Positions 35,287 to 45,146 of a DNA stretch of 64,000 nucleotides are shown in pieces. The position numbers were made by a program, and so were the translations under genes. The notes under the pieces are model-generated. The model searched no databases and was not told where the DNA came from. It saw only the letters and a list, made by a program, of their open reading frames with translations. The stretch is from G963701675 sp963701675 (GTDB lineage: Bacteria; Planctomycetota; Planctomycetia; Gemmatales; Gemmataceae): contig OY969623.1 in the NCBI GenBank assembly GCA_963701675.1, positions 8,308,001-8,372,000 on the forward strand. The letters run 5' to 3'. Within the stretch, counting starts at the first letter, position 1. The number at the start of each line of letters is the position of its first letter.

Positions 35287-38172
35287 ATGGCGACGGTGAC
35301 GCCAGATCGGACTTTCGCACGAGACGAGTGCTCTCGCCGCGTCGGGCATCCGTTGGATCGGTTGCGGAGCACCATCCGTCGCTATGTGATCCTTGAAGGC
35401 CTCGCCATTGCGGTCCTCTACCTCGCTCTGTGGTTCTGGATCGGCCTCATTTTCGACTTCGGGTTCTTCAAGTTGTTCACCATCGACTGGGTGCAAGAAT
35501 TGCCGCGTTCGTTCCGGGTCGTCGTCCTTATCGTCCTGTCCGCCGGACTTGCTGCGTTCGCCTTTTTCAGCGTCGTGCTACGACTCTTTCGTGACTTTCG
35601 CCCTTCGGCTCTGGCGTTGGTGTTGGAACGACGGTTTCCGAAAGTACTGGGTGACCGTCTCATTACCGCGGTGCAGTTGGCCGATCCACGCCTCGCCGAC
35701 GAGTACGGTTTTTCCCATTCCATGCTCGACCAAACGATGAGTGAAGCCGTCGAGCGGGTCGAGGAGCTGCCGATCAATGAGGTGTTCGATTGGCAACGCC
35801 TTCGTCGCCTCGGGACGATGACGTTGGCGTTAACAGTTGGAACTTACTTATTGACCGGGATTGGTTACTGTGCCCTCAATCGAACGGCCAATGTTGGTCG
35901 CTTTTTTGGTCAGTTCAACGATGTGGCCATCATCTGGTTCGAGCGGAACATCCTGCTCTATGACACCATCTGGCCCCGGCAAGTCCATTTGGAGTTGTTG
36001 GATTTCCCTGGCGATGAGATGCGCGTTGGCCGGGACGCCACACCGCCGACGCTACGAGTCCGGGCGATAAAATGGGTCATTGCCGACATGGACCGCAGTC
36101 GCGCACCGGAAGGCTGGCGGGCATTGCGCTGGGACGATGTGACGTCTGAACTGCTAGGCGCCGACGTCCCTGCCGTTGATTTGCCGGAATCCTTGCGACA
36201 AGGAACAGTAGACCAGATCGAGTTGCTACTTAACAAACCGGATGCGGCGAATTCGCTTTCCGATGAAACGATTTCCGGCCTTCGCCGGGTGCTCGATCAA
36301 CTTCACGCGCGAGCGGCTTCCAGCCGAATGAGCCGCCGACTTCGTGAGCTTACGGTGCCGACCAGCGTCGAAGTGATCTACAAGGGCAAGACCAGCCGGA
36401 GTGAACAGACATTGCCGCCCGGCGTTAACCACGAATACTCAGGCACGGTGGCGCACTTGCGTGAGTCGCTGCGTTTCACGGTCCGCGGCGAAGATTATTA
36501 CACGCCGTCGAAGTCGATTATCGTCGTGCCTCCCCCGGGGCTGATGGAGCTTTCCGTTGCAGAGGCACAGCCTGCGTACATTCACCAACTCGCGCCCAGT
36601 GACGGCGCCCTCGCAGACCTCAAAGGGCAGAAACAGAATCTCGACCTGCGGCCGGTGTCACTGACGGGCGAAAAATCCGTCGTGCCGGTGCCCGCCGGAA
36701 CAGACCTTGTGGTCGTGGGCAAGGTCGACAAGCCGCTAAGAACACCGGATGGCGTGCGCCTGCTTCCGTTCAAACAAGGTGGGGCGGAAATCGCCGGCGT
36801 ACTACATTCTGTCGATTCGCAGACTTTCGAAATCCGCTTTGCCGGCGTCAACACCGTCGTCGATTTTGTCGTCGAGTTCACCGATACCGATGCCGTGGCC
36901 GGCCGCCGCCACATCGAAATACGGCCGATTCACGACACCGCCCCGGAAGTCGACGTGCAGGTGGAGGTCATGCGCAAAGTGAACCAGGCATATATGGTGA
37001 CGCCGCAAGCTCTTGTCCCATTTAGCGGCAAAGTGCGCGACGATCGCGGTTTGAATGCGCTTGACTATGTCTACACCGTCGAGAAGGTCGAGCCCGGCGG
37101 CGACGCCCGTATCCAGTTGGCCCGGCTCTTCGGCGCATCCGCAACGACGGCCACCACACTCGAACAGACGCTCGTTTACGTTGCTCTCCTTTCCAAGGTC
37201 GCCCCAGCCGCGGCTGAGAACGAAACAAGTAAGGACACTCGTAACGAGCCGCTCGCCACATTCGCCAAGCTGTGGAACGATCAGAAGCAAAAGGCCGTCA
37301 CCAGCTCGAAGCTGAAGGATTTGCTGGCACAGCAACCGCGAGGCTCCTTGCTCAAGAGCTTCGAGCTCGATCCGGAAATGGAAGTGTTCAACGTCGGTAA
37401 ACTGAACCTGAAAACGTCTGATGACAAAGGGATTCAACCTCATTATCGGATTGGCATCTCCGTAGCAGCGACCGACAACAACATCGAAACCGGCCCCGGG
37501 ATCGGGATCAGCAAGGAAAAGTTCACTCTTCTCGTCGTATCCGAAAACGAGCTCCTCGCGGAGATCGCCAAGGAAGAAGAAGGACTTCACTTCAAACTGG
37601 AAGAGGCCGTCAATCGGCTCAAGGACGGCAGGATAAAGCTCGACAAAATCAAGCAAGAACTGCCGGAACTCAAGCCCGACGAGTTCAGCCCCATGGCGCG
37701 GCGGGCCGAGGAGATTCTCGAAGCCGGCTCTCGTAGTGCCGACAGCACGCGCGAAATACTCGGCGATTATCGTCGCATTCTGAAGGAGCTACGGGCGAAT
37801 CAGGTGCGCTCGAACAACCGTATCGAAACGGTGAGCGACAAGATTTGTGACCCACTCGAAGCCGCCGTTAACGTCGACTTTGTCCAGACCGAGGAAGCCC
37901 TGCGCGTTGTTTTCAAACAACTCGAAGAAAAGCAAAACGACCAAGGCACGGTCTCGCTGGCTCAGCAACACCTTAAGTCGCTCATTGACCGCCTGAGCGG
38001 CGTGCTCGACTTTATGGGCGAAATCACGACTTTCAATACGGTCCTCCGCATGGCCATTGAAATTGAAAAAGGTCAGCGCGGCCAGCATGAAGGCCTGAAA
38101 AAGGCCTACGAGGATAAGGTCAAGAAGATACTCGAAGGCCTCGATGATCCGGCAAAGCCGGTGGACAAGTAG
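35287..38172 (+). CDS. large two-helix membrane protein of the MoxR operon (DUF4175-like)
   Basis: The 961-residue protein has an N-terminal region with two membrane helices (about 37-60 and 80-103) and PSALALVLERRFPKVLGDRLITAVQLADP, a motif I associate with DUF4175-type membrane proteins next to MoxR/vWA genes. A further helix lies at about 182-200. A long extracytoplasmic part contains beta-rich segments. The C-terminal ~230 residues are strongly helical with coiled-coil character (KEEEGLHFKLEEAVNRLKD, KQLEEKQNDQ). GAGGTAG precedes the ATG. It is the last gene of the operon, and its end overlaps the convergent GT-C gene by 53 bases. Function unknown. Confidence 0.82.
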   Translation: MATVTPDRTFARDECSRRVGHPLDRLRSTIRRYVILEGLAIAVLYLALWFWIGLIFDFGFFKLFTIDWVQELPRSFRVVVLIVLSAGLAAFAFFSVVLRLFRDFRPSALALVLERRFPKVLGDRLITAVQLADPRLADEYGFSHSMLDQTMSEAVERVEELPINEVFDWQRLRRLGTMTLALTVGTYLLTGIGYCALNRTANVGRFFGQFNDVAIIWFERNILLYDTIWPRQVHLELLDFPGDEMRVGRDATPPTLRVRAIKWVIADMDRSRAPEGWRALRWDDVTSELLGADVPAVDLPESLRQGTVDQIELLLNKPDAANSLSDETISGLRRVLDQLHARAASSRMSRRLRELTVPTSVEVIYKGKTSRSEQTLPPGVNHEYSGTVAHLRESLRFTVRGEDYYTPSKSIIVVPPPGLMELSVAEAQPAYIHQLAPSDGALADLKGQKQNLDLRPVSLTGEKSVVPVPAGTDLVVVGKVDKPLRTPDGVRLLPFKQGGAEIAGVLHSVDSQTFEIRFAGVNTVVDFVVEFTDTDAVAGRRHIEIRPIHDTAPEVDVQVEVMRKVNQAYMVTPQALVPFSGKVRDDRGLNALDYVYTVEKVEPGGDARIQLARLFGASATTATTLEQTLVYVALLSKVAPAAAENETSKDTRNEPLATFAKLWNDQKQKAVTSSKLKDLLAQQPRGSLLKSFELDPEMEVFNVGKLNLKTSDDKGIQPHYRIGISVAATDNNIETGPGIGISKEKFTLLVVSENELLAEIAKEEEGLHFKLEEAVNRLKDGRIKLDKIKQELPELKPDEFSPMARRAEEILEAGSRSADSTREILGDYRRILKELRANQVRSNNRIETVSDKICDPLEAAVNVDFVQTEEALRVVFKQLEEKQNDQGTVSLAQQHLKSLIDRLSGVLDFMGEITTFNTVLRMAIEIEKGQRGQHEGLKKAYEDKVKKILEGLDDPAKPVDK

Positions 38173-39476
38173 GCTCCATCAAGCCCAGAATCCCGAGAAG
38201 GTATAAGTACGTGCACAAGTAGAAGTAATTGAAGAAACACTGCGTATGAAGCAGGACGAATGTCAATAAGGCGGTGCTTGCCCACAAGGCCGCGGCGGTT
38301 GGTCGAGGTGGAGTGCGGTAGCTCAAAGCAACAATCAAGACTAATGCCATCGTCCAGAGCGGCAATCGAGGAATGGTCCAGCCAGTCCATTCGGCAAGTG
38401 CGTTCTGAACGGTGATCGCATCGAAGCGGCGCGGCGCTGAAGGTGCGCCGTGACTACGACATCCCAAAACGCGGCCGGATTCCACAGCAGAAATGGAACG
38501 ACCACCAACACCACGGCGAGGAATATGCCGACACATAGCGCTCGCCAACGATGTCGCAGCGACATCACCACCGGCCCCGCAAGCGCGATGCCGAATTGCT
38601 TTCCCGTCAAGCCGACGCCGAGCAGAAAGAATCCCACGCATCGCCCGGTCTCCACAAGGTACAAGCCGAGCCCTAGAGTTGCCGCTAACATCGGTTCGTA
38701 CCATGCCTCGGCGATGACAAACGGTGCCCGCGGAAGATGGAGATAGGTTGCCGCTGCCATGGCGCCCGCCATGAAGTTGCCGCGCCGTGTGCCCAGTAGG
38801 TAGAGCACCCAGGCGGCCAACAAGTCGCAATTCACATTGGCATAGCGAACATCGACACCGATTGCGGCGAACGGAATCCCGAACACAATCGGCAGCGGCG
38901 GATAGAACGGGTAGCGGTCGTAAGTTTCCGGCGGCGAGTCGTAGGGATGTGAGTATTCACTCGTGTAGGGGTTTTCCCCGTGGAGCATGTGCATCGGTGC
39001 ATCCCGCAGGGCCGAATGCACGTCGATGGCCGGTGACGGCGACGCAAGCACCGCGGCTACCCGTAACGCCGCGCCGGAAAGAAACAAAAGTACAACCTGC
39101 ACACGCCAAATACTAGGCCGCCGTCTCCTGTTCAAGAGAAAGGAAACCACTGTGACAAAGCCGACTGAGGCGATCAAGGGAAGTACTGCGTTGATTTCCG
39201 ACCGATTCGTCGCATGCCAATAGACCTCCGCGTGGAACGGGCTGGCAAGTGTCAGTACAACCGCGCAAACTACAAGGATCCAGGTGATGGAATTTGACTC
39301 CGCGCAGGATTTCCCGCATCCTTACCTGGCCACAAACACGCCGCACAAGCCAAGATCGCCGCTGTGATCGCACCGATAGCCGCGGTCGGCGTGTACGTCC
39401 CCCAGGATGGGGCTGTGCTGAGCACGAGAGTCATTACGGCGACGGCGGCAAGAAAGGCGCGGACGACTTGGGTCAC
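38120..39476 (-). CDS. GT87/DUF2029-like membrane glycosyltransferase (two frameshifts)
   Basis: Polytopic membrane protein whose conserved middle (RDAPMHMLHGENPYT, YPPLPIVFG, YEPMLAATLGLGLYLVETGR, TGKQFGIAL) resembles GT-C glycosyltransferases of the GT87/DUF2029 type, which use lipid-linked sugars at the membrane. The frame breaks near 39300-39306 (NPA to ESNSITWILVV) and again near 38425-38437 (HLQRR to RFDAITVQNALAEW). Each break fits loss of one base in a GC-rich repeat. Corrected length is about 450 residues. The start is set at GTG 39476, 9 bases after the miaB stop; an ATG further in (VMTLVLS) is possible. The stop lies inside the convergent gene. Confidence 0.65.
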
Positions 39477-39484
39477 ATGCGTTC

Positions 39485-40972
39485 TCAGTTGACCATCTGC
39501 AAGCCGACTCGTCGAGTGCTGGATGCCGGGGTGCATTCGGGCGGTTCGTCGACACAGGTAAATCGATCCGTCCCGATCCGTTCTTGCGTAACGACGGTTC
39601 CGAACAGCGTAAACGCTGTCGCGTCATCAATATGTACATCGATGGTGGCCCCGGTCAAGCGAGTGTGCCCATCGAACACGACGATGTGATCCTTACGCGT
39701 GCGCCCAGTGAGCTGCGCCACGGGGCCTGTTTCATGCTTGAGCGCCGTTTTGCTCGGTCCTTCCACCAACACCTGCACGGTTTCGCCGATCCAGCGACGG
39801 TGGTGCTCCAGGCTTACGCGATTTTGGATAGCCAAGAGATCGTTGTTGCGGCGTTTCTTCGTTTCCTCGGGCACGTCATCGGCGAAAAGTTCGTGCCCCT
39901 TGGTTCCCGGTCGCGGGCTGTACTTGAAAATGTAACTGTTCTTGAACCCGGCCGTGTCGACGAGGTTGCACGTCCGCTCGAATGATTCCTCAGTTTCACC
40001 GCAGAAGCCGACGATAAAATCGCTGCTGATGGTGACATCGGGAATTCTCTCCCGGCAGCGATGAAGCATGTCGCGATAATACTCCACGGTGTAGAGACGT
40101 TTCATGCGTTTAAGAATCTCGTTGCAACCCGATTGGGCCGGCACGTGCAGATACTGCGTCACTTTCGGAAGTATTCGGACGGCGTCGAGCAAATCATCAC
40201 TCATATCGCGCGGGAAATTGGTGATGAACTTGATGCGTTCCACGCCCGACGTGTCGTGAATGCGTTCCAATAGGTCGGATAGCCGGAATCGCCGACCGTC
40301 ACCGACGTTGTATTGATAGCTATTCACCGTTTGCCCGAGCAGCGTGATTTCCTTGCAGCCCTCCTCGGCCAATTGCCGGACCTCCGCAGCGATATGTTCT
40401 GGATGCCGGCTCTGCTCCGGGCCGCGAACGCTTGGCACGATGCAATAGGTGCAAAACTTGTCGCAGCCGATCATGATACGGACATACGCTTGGAAGCGGT
40501 TCGGCCGCATTGCCGGATCGCGCAGTGGATCGTAACTTTCGAAACTTGACTCCACCTGATGTCGAGATGCTTCGTTACGATCGAGGCTCAGCGCAATCTG
40601 CGGCTTACCTGTGCGTTCGACTTCGGCGATCAGTTGCGGCAACGACGCCAGCTGGCCGGTGCCGCACACGATGTCGACGTGCGGAGCGCGGCGGCGAATG
40701 AGCTCCTGGTCCTTTTGCGCCATGCAACCAAGAACGCCGAGAACCTTGCTCGGATTACGCTTCATGTGCCCGCGCAACCGGCCCACAGCGCTATAGATCT
40801 TGTCCTCAGCGTGCTGGCGCACACTGCACGTGTTGAAGAGTATCACATCGGCGTCGGTCGCATTTTCCGTCAGAACGAAACCCTGTCGGCGCAAAGTGCC
40901 GACAACGAGTTCGCTGTCAAGCACGTTCATCTGGCAACCGACGGTTTCGATGTAAAGTTTCTTCTTCGTCAT
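39485..40972 (-). CDS. miaB: tRNA-2-methylthio-N6-dimethylallyladenosine synthase
   Basis: MiaB adds a methylthio group to i6A37 of tRNAs that read U-starting codons. The 495-residue protein has the three N-terminal cluster cysteines (Cys13, Cys49, Cys83), the radical SAM motif C170-x3-C174-x2-C177 (GCDKFCTYCIVPSVRG) and a C-terminal TRAM-like domain (VQVLVEGPSK...GRTRKDHIVVF). Length and order are those of true MiaB. It is followed by the GT-C gene and preceded by fmt on the same strand. Confidence 0.95.
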   Translation of the reverse strand: MTKKKLYIETVGCQMNVLDSELVVGTLRRQGFVLTENATDADVILFNTCSVRQHAEDKIYSAVGRLRGHMKRNPSKVLGVLGCMAQKDQELIRRRAPHVDIVCGTGQLASLPQLIAEVERTGKPQIALSLDRNEASRHQVESSFESYDPLRDPAMRPNRFQAYVRIMIGCDKFCTYCIVPSVRGPEQSRHPEHIAAEVRQLAEEGCKEITLLGQTVNSYQYNVGDGRRFRLSDLLERIHDTSGVERIKFITNFPRDMSDDLLDAVRILPKVTQYLHVPAQSGCNEILKRMKRLYTVEYYRDMLHRCRERIPDVTISSDFIVGFCGETEESFERTCNLVDTAGFKNSYIFKYSPRPGTKGHELFADDVPEETKKRRNNDLLAIQNRVSLEHHRRWIGETVQVLVEGPSKTALKHETGPVAQLTGRTRKDHIVVFDGHTRLTGATIDVHIDDATAFTLFGTVVTQERIGTDRFTCVDEPPECTPASSTRRVGLQMVN

Positions 40973-41028
40973 GGTGAGCTATTCTACCGAAAGCGCGCCT
41001 TGGTCGGGAAGCACAGGATGGGCCGCCA

Positions 41029-42011
41029 TCATGCGGATTCCGGGCCAAAGTAAGCGCCGGGCGCCAAACGATGGCCGCGCAGGAACTCCGCGGCCGGCAT
41101 GCGCTTTTTCCCGGACGGTTGAAGTTCCAGGATGTTCAATAGGGCCCTGGGCCGCTATGGACGTAAAGTCGCGGCGGACTTCCATTTTCCACCAGCAAGG
41201 TCCCGGGCCGCGGGCACGGATCGACGGCCGTCGCTTTTTCTTCACTTGTTGCCCGGTAGATGATGATTCGCTGCGGCGATGCGTTGGGCTGATGCAGGAA
41301 GGTGTAGGCGGTCGGCCAGGGTTGCATCGCCCGGATGTGGTTGAGAACCACGTTCGGCTGCGACCAATCAATCAGTCCATGTTCCTTGGTTAGCTTGGGC
41401 GCTTTGGTGACCTGCGTCTTATCCTGCGAGACGCCGGGTGCGGTCCCTGCTGCGATGGCGTCAAGCACCTGCATAACCAACCTGGCGCCAACCGGCGCCA
41501 GTCCGGCTTCCAACTCGCCTGCCGTTTCGTCCGGGCCAATTTCCACCGATTCTTGCGCCAGCATGTCGCCGGCGTCGAGTCCTGTCGTCATGCGAATGAT
41601 GGTGACGCCGGTTCGGGTTTCGCCGTTATAGATGGCCCACGCGACGGGTGCGGCGCCGCGGTACTTCGGCAGCAACGAGCCGTGGACGTTGACGCCGCCT
41701 TTCGGCACGGCTTCAAGCACTTCCTTCGATAGGATTTGACCGTAGGCGGCGACCACGAGCAAATCTGCGCGGAATTCGCGCAATCCCGCAATGCCTTCCG
41801 CTGAATTGATGCTCTCCGGTTGAAACACCGGAACGCCTCGTTCACGGGCAATGTTGGCCATGCCCGAGCCAATTTGCCGTGTTGTTCCTCGTACTTCGCC
41901 GACGCGGCGGTCCGGTCGTGTTACCAGCCCCACGACGGGATGCGGACCGGCAAGGAGTGCTTGAAAGCTCGGTTCGGCGAAGGTGCCGGTGCCCATCATT
42001 ACGATCCGCAT
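41029..42011 (-). CDS. fmt: methionyl-tRNA formyltransferase (frameshifted near C-terminus)
   Basis: Fmt formylates initiator Met-tRNA. The catalytic domain is intact: Asn108, His110 and Asp146 lie in NVHGSLLPKYRGAAPVAW and TGLDAGDML. The C-terminal OB-like domain starts KLTKEHGLIDWSQ. The frame then meets a stop at 41136 (HSGPGPY), but the family's ending continues in another frame as ALLNILELQPSGKKRMPAAE, then EFLRGHRLAPGAYFGPE, with a stop at 41029. Loss of one G from a G-run at about 41142-41150 explains this. ATG 42011 is chosen because GGAGG lies 7 bases upstream. The def stop is 22 bases before it, so def-fmt is the usual pair. Confidence 0.9.
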
Positions 42012-42032
42012 CGCACCGCCTCCGCCGTCCAT

Positions 42033-42611
42033 TTATGCCATCGCCGCCAACGCCGTGAGTTCTTTTTCCAGTTCGGCCTCCGGTGGAATCTCACCCTTTT
42101 CCTGAGCCCTCTTGAACTTTCGCTCGAACTCACTGATGCGGTCGCGCTCCTTCCACCGCGCGATGCGGCCCATTTTGTCGATAAACAAGACTCCGTGAAG
42201 ATGATCGACCTCGTGCTGTAATACGCGGGCCTTAAGGTCGCTCCAGACCATTTCCATTAACTCGCCCTTCAGATTGTAGGCGCGGGCCTTTATCGTCTTG
42301 GCACGGCGGACGGGACCATACAGTTCCGGAAAGCTAAGGCAACCCTCCTCGCCTTCCTGTGTGCCCTTACGTTCCAGAATGACGGGATTGATATATACGG
42401 TTTCGGTGATCGGCTCGTCTGGGTCGACGTTGGGATTCAAGACCAGCAATTGATAGGGCAAGCCAACCTGGTTCGACGCCAGACCGAGTCCTTTGGCCGC
42501 AAGCATCAGCTCCAGCATCTGTAGAGCCTGCGTGCGGACCTTTTCGTCGATGGATGTCAACGGACGCGAAGGGTGCCGAAGCGCCGGGTGCGGGTAGTGA
42601 ATGATTTTCAT
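42033..42611 (-). CDS. def: peptide deformylase
   Basis: Def removes the N-formyl group from nascent proteins. The 192-residue protein has the three family motifs: GLGLASNQ (41-48, with Ser where many have Ala), EGCLS (89-93) and QHEVDH (132-137). These supply the metal ligands Cys91, His133 and His137 and the catalytic Glu134. The C-terminal ~30 residues are a charged helix longer than in E. coli Def. It pairs with fmt downstream. Confidence 0.95.
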   Translation of the reverse strand: MKIIHYPHPALRHPSRPLTSIDEKVRTQALQMLELMLAAKGLGLASNQVGLPYQLLVLNPNVDPDEPITETVYINPVILERKGTQEGEEGCLSFPELYGPVRRAKTIKARAYNLKGELMEMVWSDLKARVLQHEVDHLHGVLFIDKMGRIARWKERDRISEFERKFKRAQEKGEIPPEAELEKELTALAAMA

Positions 42612-42619
42612 ATCAACGC

Positions 42620-42625
42620 ATTATA
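42620..42625 (-). promoter_or_regulatory. TATAAT box just upstream of def
   Basis: A perfect TATAAT lies 9 to 14 bases before the def ATG on the minus strand, with no good -35 at 16-18 bases. If used, transcription would start within a few bases of the ATG, giving an almost leaderless mRNA. No Shine-Dalgarno site is visible there, which fits. Confidence 0.3.
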
Positions 42626-42672
42626 CATTGGACGATTCACCACGAAGGCCCCACTCGTTATGGCGCCCTTTG

Positions 42673-45123
42673 TCACTTGCTGAAATACCTCGGCGTCTTC
42701 AGCACTTCCTTCCAGTTGACTGCGGACAATGCGCCGGCGGCGGGTTCCTCAGGAAGTAGAAAGACGCTGCCAGGAAGGTTGCTGATCTGTGCAAAGTAAG
42801 ATTTGTCTTTGATGTCTCCGACGGTAAGTGCCAGCGGCTCCTTTTCGCCGTCCAAAGTAATCTCTACTTTCAAAGCGGCTTCCTTGTCGCCGAGCTTGTG
42901 GTCAGGCAAGGGCCCGTCTTTCTTGAGGACGAATTTGTCGGCCTTCAAGTTGGACAATGCGGCCACGAACCGCTCCGTTACTTGTGGGTTCACATCGAAG
43001 CCGGGCGGTTGCTTGACAGACCAGGAGTTTGCGCTTTGGCGTTCCAGTTGGAGCACGGTATCAAAACCGGTTAGTTGCCGCCAACCGGTTACCTTTAGTT
43101 CCTTGACCTTGTTGATGTCGAACTGGAATACGGTCGGGTCTTCCAGATCACGGTGAAGTGTTTCTAGTATCCTGGGGGACGCGACGAAAACCAAGTCGGA
43201 CTTTTCCTGCTTCGCGTAAACGCCGGACTTATCGTCAGTCTCTTTACCAAAGAGATAAATCCAGTCTTCCGGCTTGTCGCCTTTTCCTTTGACGGTAACA
43301 GTCGCTTTTGCCGCGGGCGTCTTGAGGCCGTATTTGTCGAGGTCGACCATTCCCTCGGCCTCAAACCGTTCGGGCCTGAGACCGCGAAGCTCTGCCAGAA
43401 GTGCATCGACTTTGAACTTGTCGGCCGTCCGCCCGGCAAGATCCTTCGGCTGCTTGAACTTCCACACCTGGTCGTCTTTCTCGATTTCGACCGGTTCGCC
43501 GCTGCGCTCGATCAGCAGTTTGGTCACGGCCGCGGTTTCGGAGAACGACGGGATCGTGCGTTCAAAGTACGCGAGCGGCCCTTGATTGATTTTGGTCAAG
43601 ATTCCCTTCGGAACGGCGAGTATCGACTTGTCGCCACCTTTTTCGCGAAGCACGTACACGGAATCCTTGTCTTCATTACCGAACGTCAATTTCCACGTCG
43701 GCTTGTCGGGTTCCTTTAGGGTGAACTCGGTGTCGGAGTCTTTTTTCTCTTCCGCTTTGTCATCTTTCTTGAGAATGTCGTCCTTCTTGTCATCCTTCTT
43801 GAGGCCGTTCACCCACAGCGACACCACAGGGGCATTAGGCTTGTCAAAGCCGTATTCCTTCTCTTTGGCTGGATCGGGAAACGATTGCACCTGGCGCGGT
43901 TGACTAAGTGCGCCAAGAAGATCACCGACGGTCCTATCGTCAGCGTTGCGGGGCTTCGCGTCTCCGACGAGTAGTTTGCGCTTGGCTTCCGTGCCGCGAA
44001 TCTTGATCAAACCGCCCGCGTTCTTCACGTCGATGGCGTCGATTTCCGCCGGTCGACTTCGAACGAGGTCACGATTACGGAGGATGGCAGGGTCGGCGGC
44101 AACCGCGGAAATCGCATCTACATTGGCTGCGCTGATGCGCACCACCGCGCGATCGTCGCCCAATCGGGCGTAGTATTTGGCCCCGTCTCTCTTTCCAATG
44201 AGAAGCGTGTCGTGAATCTTTTCGGAGTCTGAACCGCCCAACAATCCGCCGCCGGCCTTGCGCTCGATCTCGATGCGCATTTTCTCCGGCTTCCCGTCTT
44301 CGAGACCGTACTTGGCGAGGTCCGTTGCGTCGGCCTCGACGAAATCGGCATCGCCTTCAACTTTGAGCTTGGCAATGGTCTTCAAGAGTCCGTCGACGCC
44401 GGTGATTTTGGTCTCTTCCCGACCTGCGGGCGAGGTCTCGCCGGCGAAGTCGGTCTCGCCGTAGGGTGGCTTCTGAAACTTCCAATCGCGGTCGCCGGCC
44501 TGCTCGATAATCACAGGCTCTTTTCCAGTTTCGTCGAGCCGGACGTATGACACATTCGTCGAGTTGTCAGATAACAGAGCACGGTCGCGTAATTCGGTGC
44601 TCTTCTTGTACACATGATCGAGTTGCGATCCTTTGATCGCCAACGCCTCCGACGGGCGGTCCGACGAACTCGCATAAACCACACCTTTTTGAATGCCGCC
44701 GACGCCGACTTTGCCCAGGTTGAACGTCCATTGGCGATTGTCCTTGTGATGCAACGTTACCGAATACGTGGGTGAGTCAAGGCCGTATTGGCTCAAGTTC
44801 CCGCGAGTCTCGGCGGTTTCGTCTCGCGCCGCATCGCGGACTTGGCCGATAAGGCGGTCCACAAGCATCGAATCAACGCGGACGTTCGGCTTCTCGGCCT
44901 TCCAGCCGTGCTTCGTCCGAACGAGCATCATCGATTCTTCCGGACGGCGGATTTCTACTTTGTCGATGTCTTCACTGCGGATGAGGCTCGGCTTGTGCAT
45001 CGACGGCAGGGCGTAGTTCGAAGTGTCGGTACTCGTCTTCTTTCCAAAAAGTTGAACGAGGAGAACGACGGCGAGAACGATACCCAGGCCGCCGAACAAA
45101 ATGTAAGTGGTTCTGAAGTTCAT
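42673..45123 (-). CDS. DUF4340 protein of the gliding-type ABC module
   Basis: ATG 45123 gives 816 residues with one N-terminal membrane helix (YILFGGLGIVLAVVLLVQLF). Repeated DUF4340-type segments follow: VEIRRPEESMMLVR...WKAEKPNVRVD, LAKYGLEDGKPEKMRIEI and LDKYGLKTPAAKATVTV. The bulk is extracytoplasmic. Such proteins are found beside GldG-like and ABC-2 permease genes, as here (downstream of all three). The biochemical role is not established; a substrate-binding or scaffolding part of the transporter is inferred. Lys/Asp-rich linkers (about 455-470) are of low complexity. Confidence 0.88.
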   Translation of the reverse strand: MNFRTTYILFGGLGIVLAVVLLVQLFGKKTSTDTSNYALPSMHKPSLIRSEDIDKVEIRRPEESMMLVRTKHGWKAEKPNVRVDSMLVDRLIGQVRDAARDETAETRGNLSQYGLDSPTYSVTLHHKDNRQWTFNLGKVGVGGIQKGVVYASSSDRPSEALAIKGSQLDHVYKKSTELRDRALLSDNSTNVSYVRLDETGKEPVIIEQAGDRDWKFQKPPYGETDFAGETSPAGREETKITGVDGLLKTIAKLKVEGDADFVEADATDLAKYGLEDGKPEKMRIEIERKAGGGLLGGSDSEKIHDTLLIGKRDGAKYYARLGDDRAVVRISAANVDAISAVAADPAILRNRDLVRSRPAEIDAIDVKNAGGLIKIRGTEAKRKLLVGDAKPRNADDRTVGDLLGALSQPRQVQSFPDPAKEKEYGFDKPNAPVVSLWVNGLKKDDKKDDILKKDDKAEEKKDSDTEFTLKEPDKPTWKLTFGNEDKDSVYVLREKGGDKSILAVPKGILTKINQGPLAYFERTIPSFSETAAVTKLLIERSGEPVEIEKDDQVWKFKQPKDLAGRTADKFKVDALLAELRGLRPERFEAEGMVDLDKYGLKTPAAKATVTVKGKGDKPEDWIYLFGKETDDKSGVYAKQEKSDLVFVASPRILETLHRDLEDPTVFQFDINKVKELKVTGWRQLTGFDTVLQLERQSANSWSVKQPPGFDVNPQVTERFVAALSNLKADKFVLKKDGPLPDHKLGDKEAALKVEITLDGEKEPLALTVGDIKDKSYFAQISNLPGSVFLLPEEPAAGALSAVNWKEVLKTPRYFSK

Positions 45124-45146
45124 GACGCCATTTTCTTGATGGGTGG

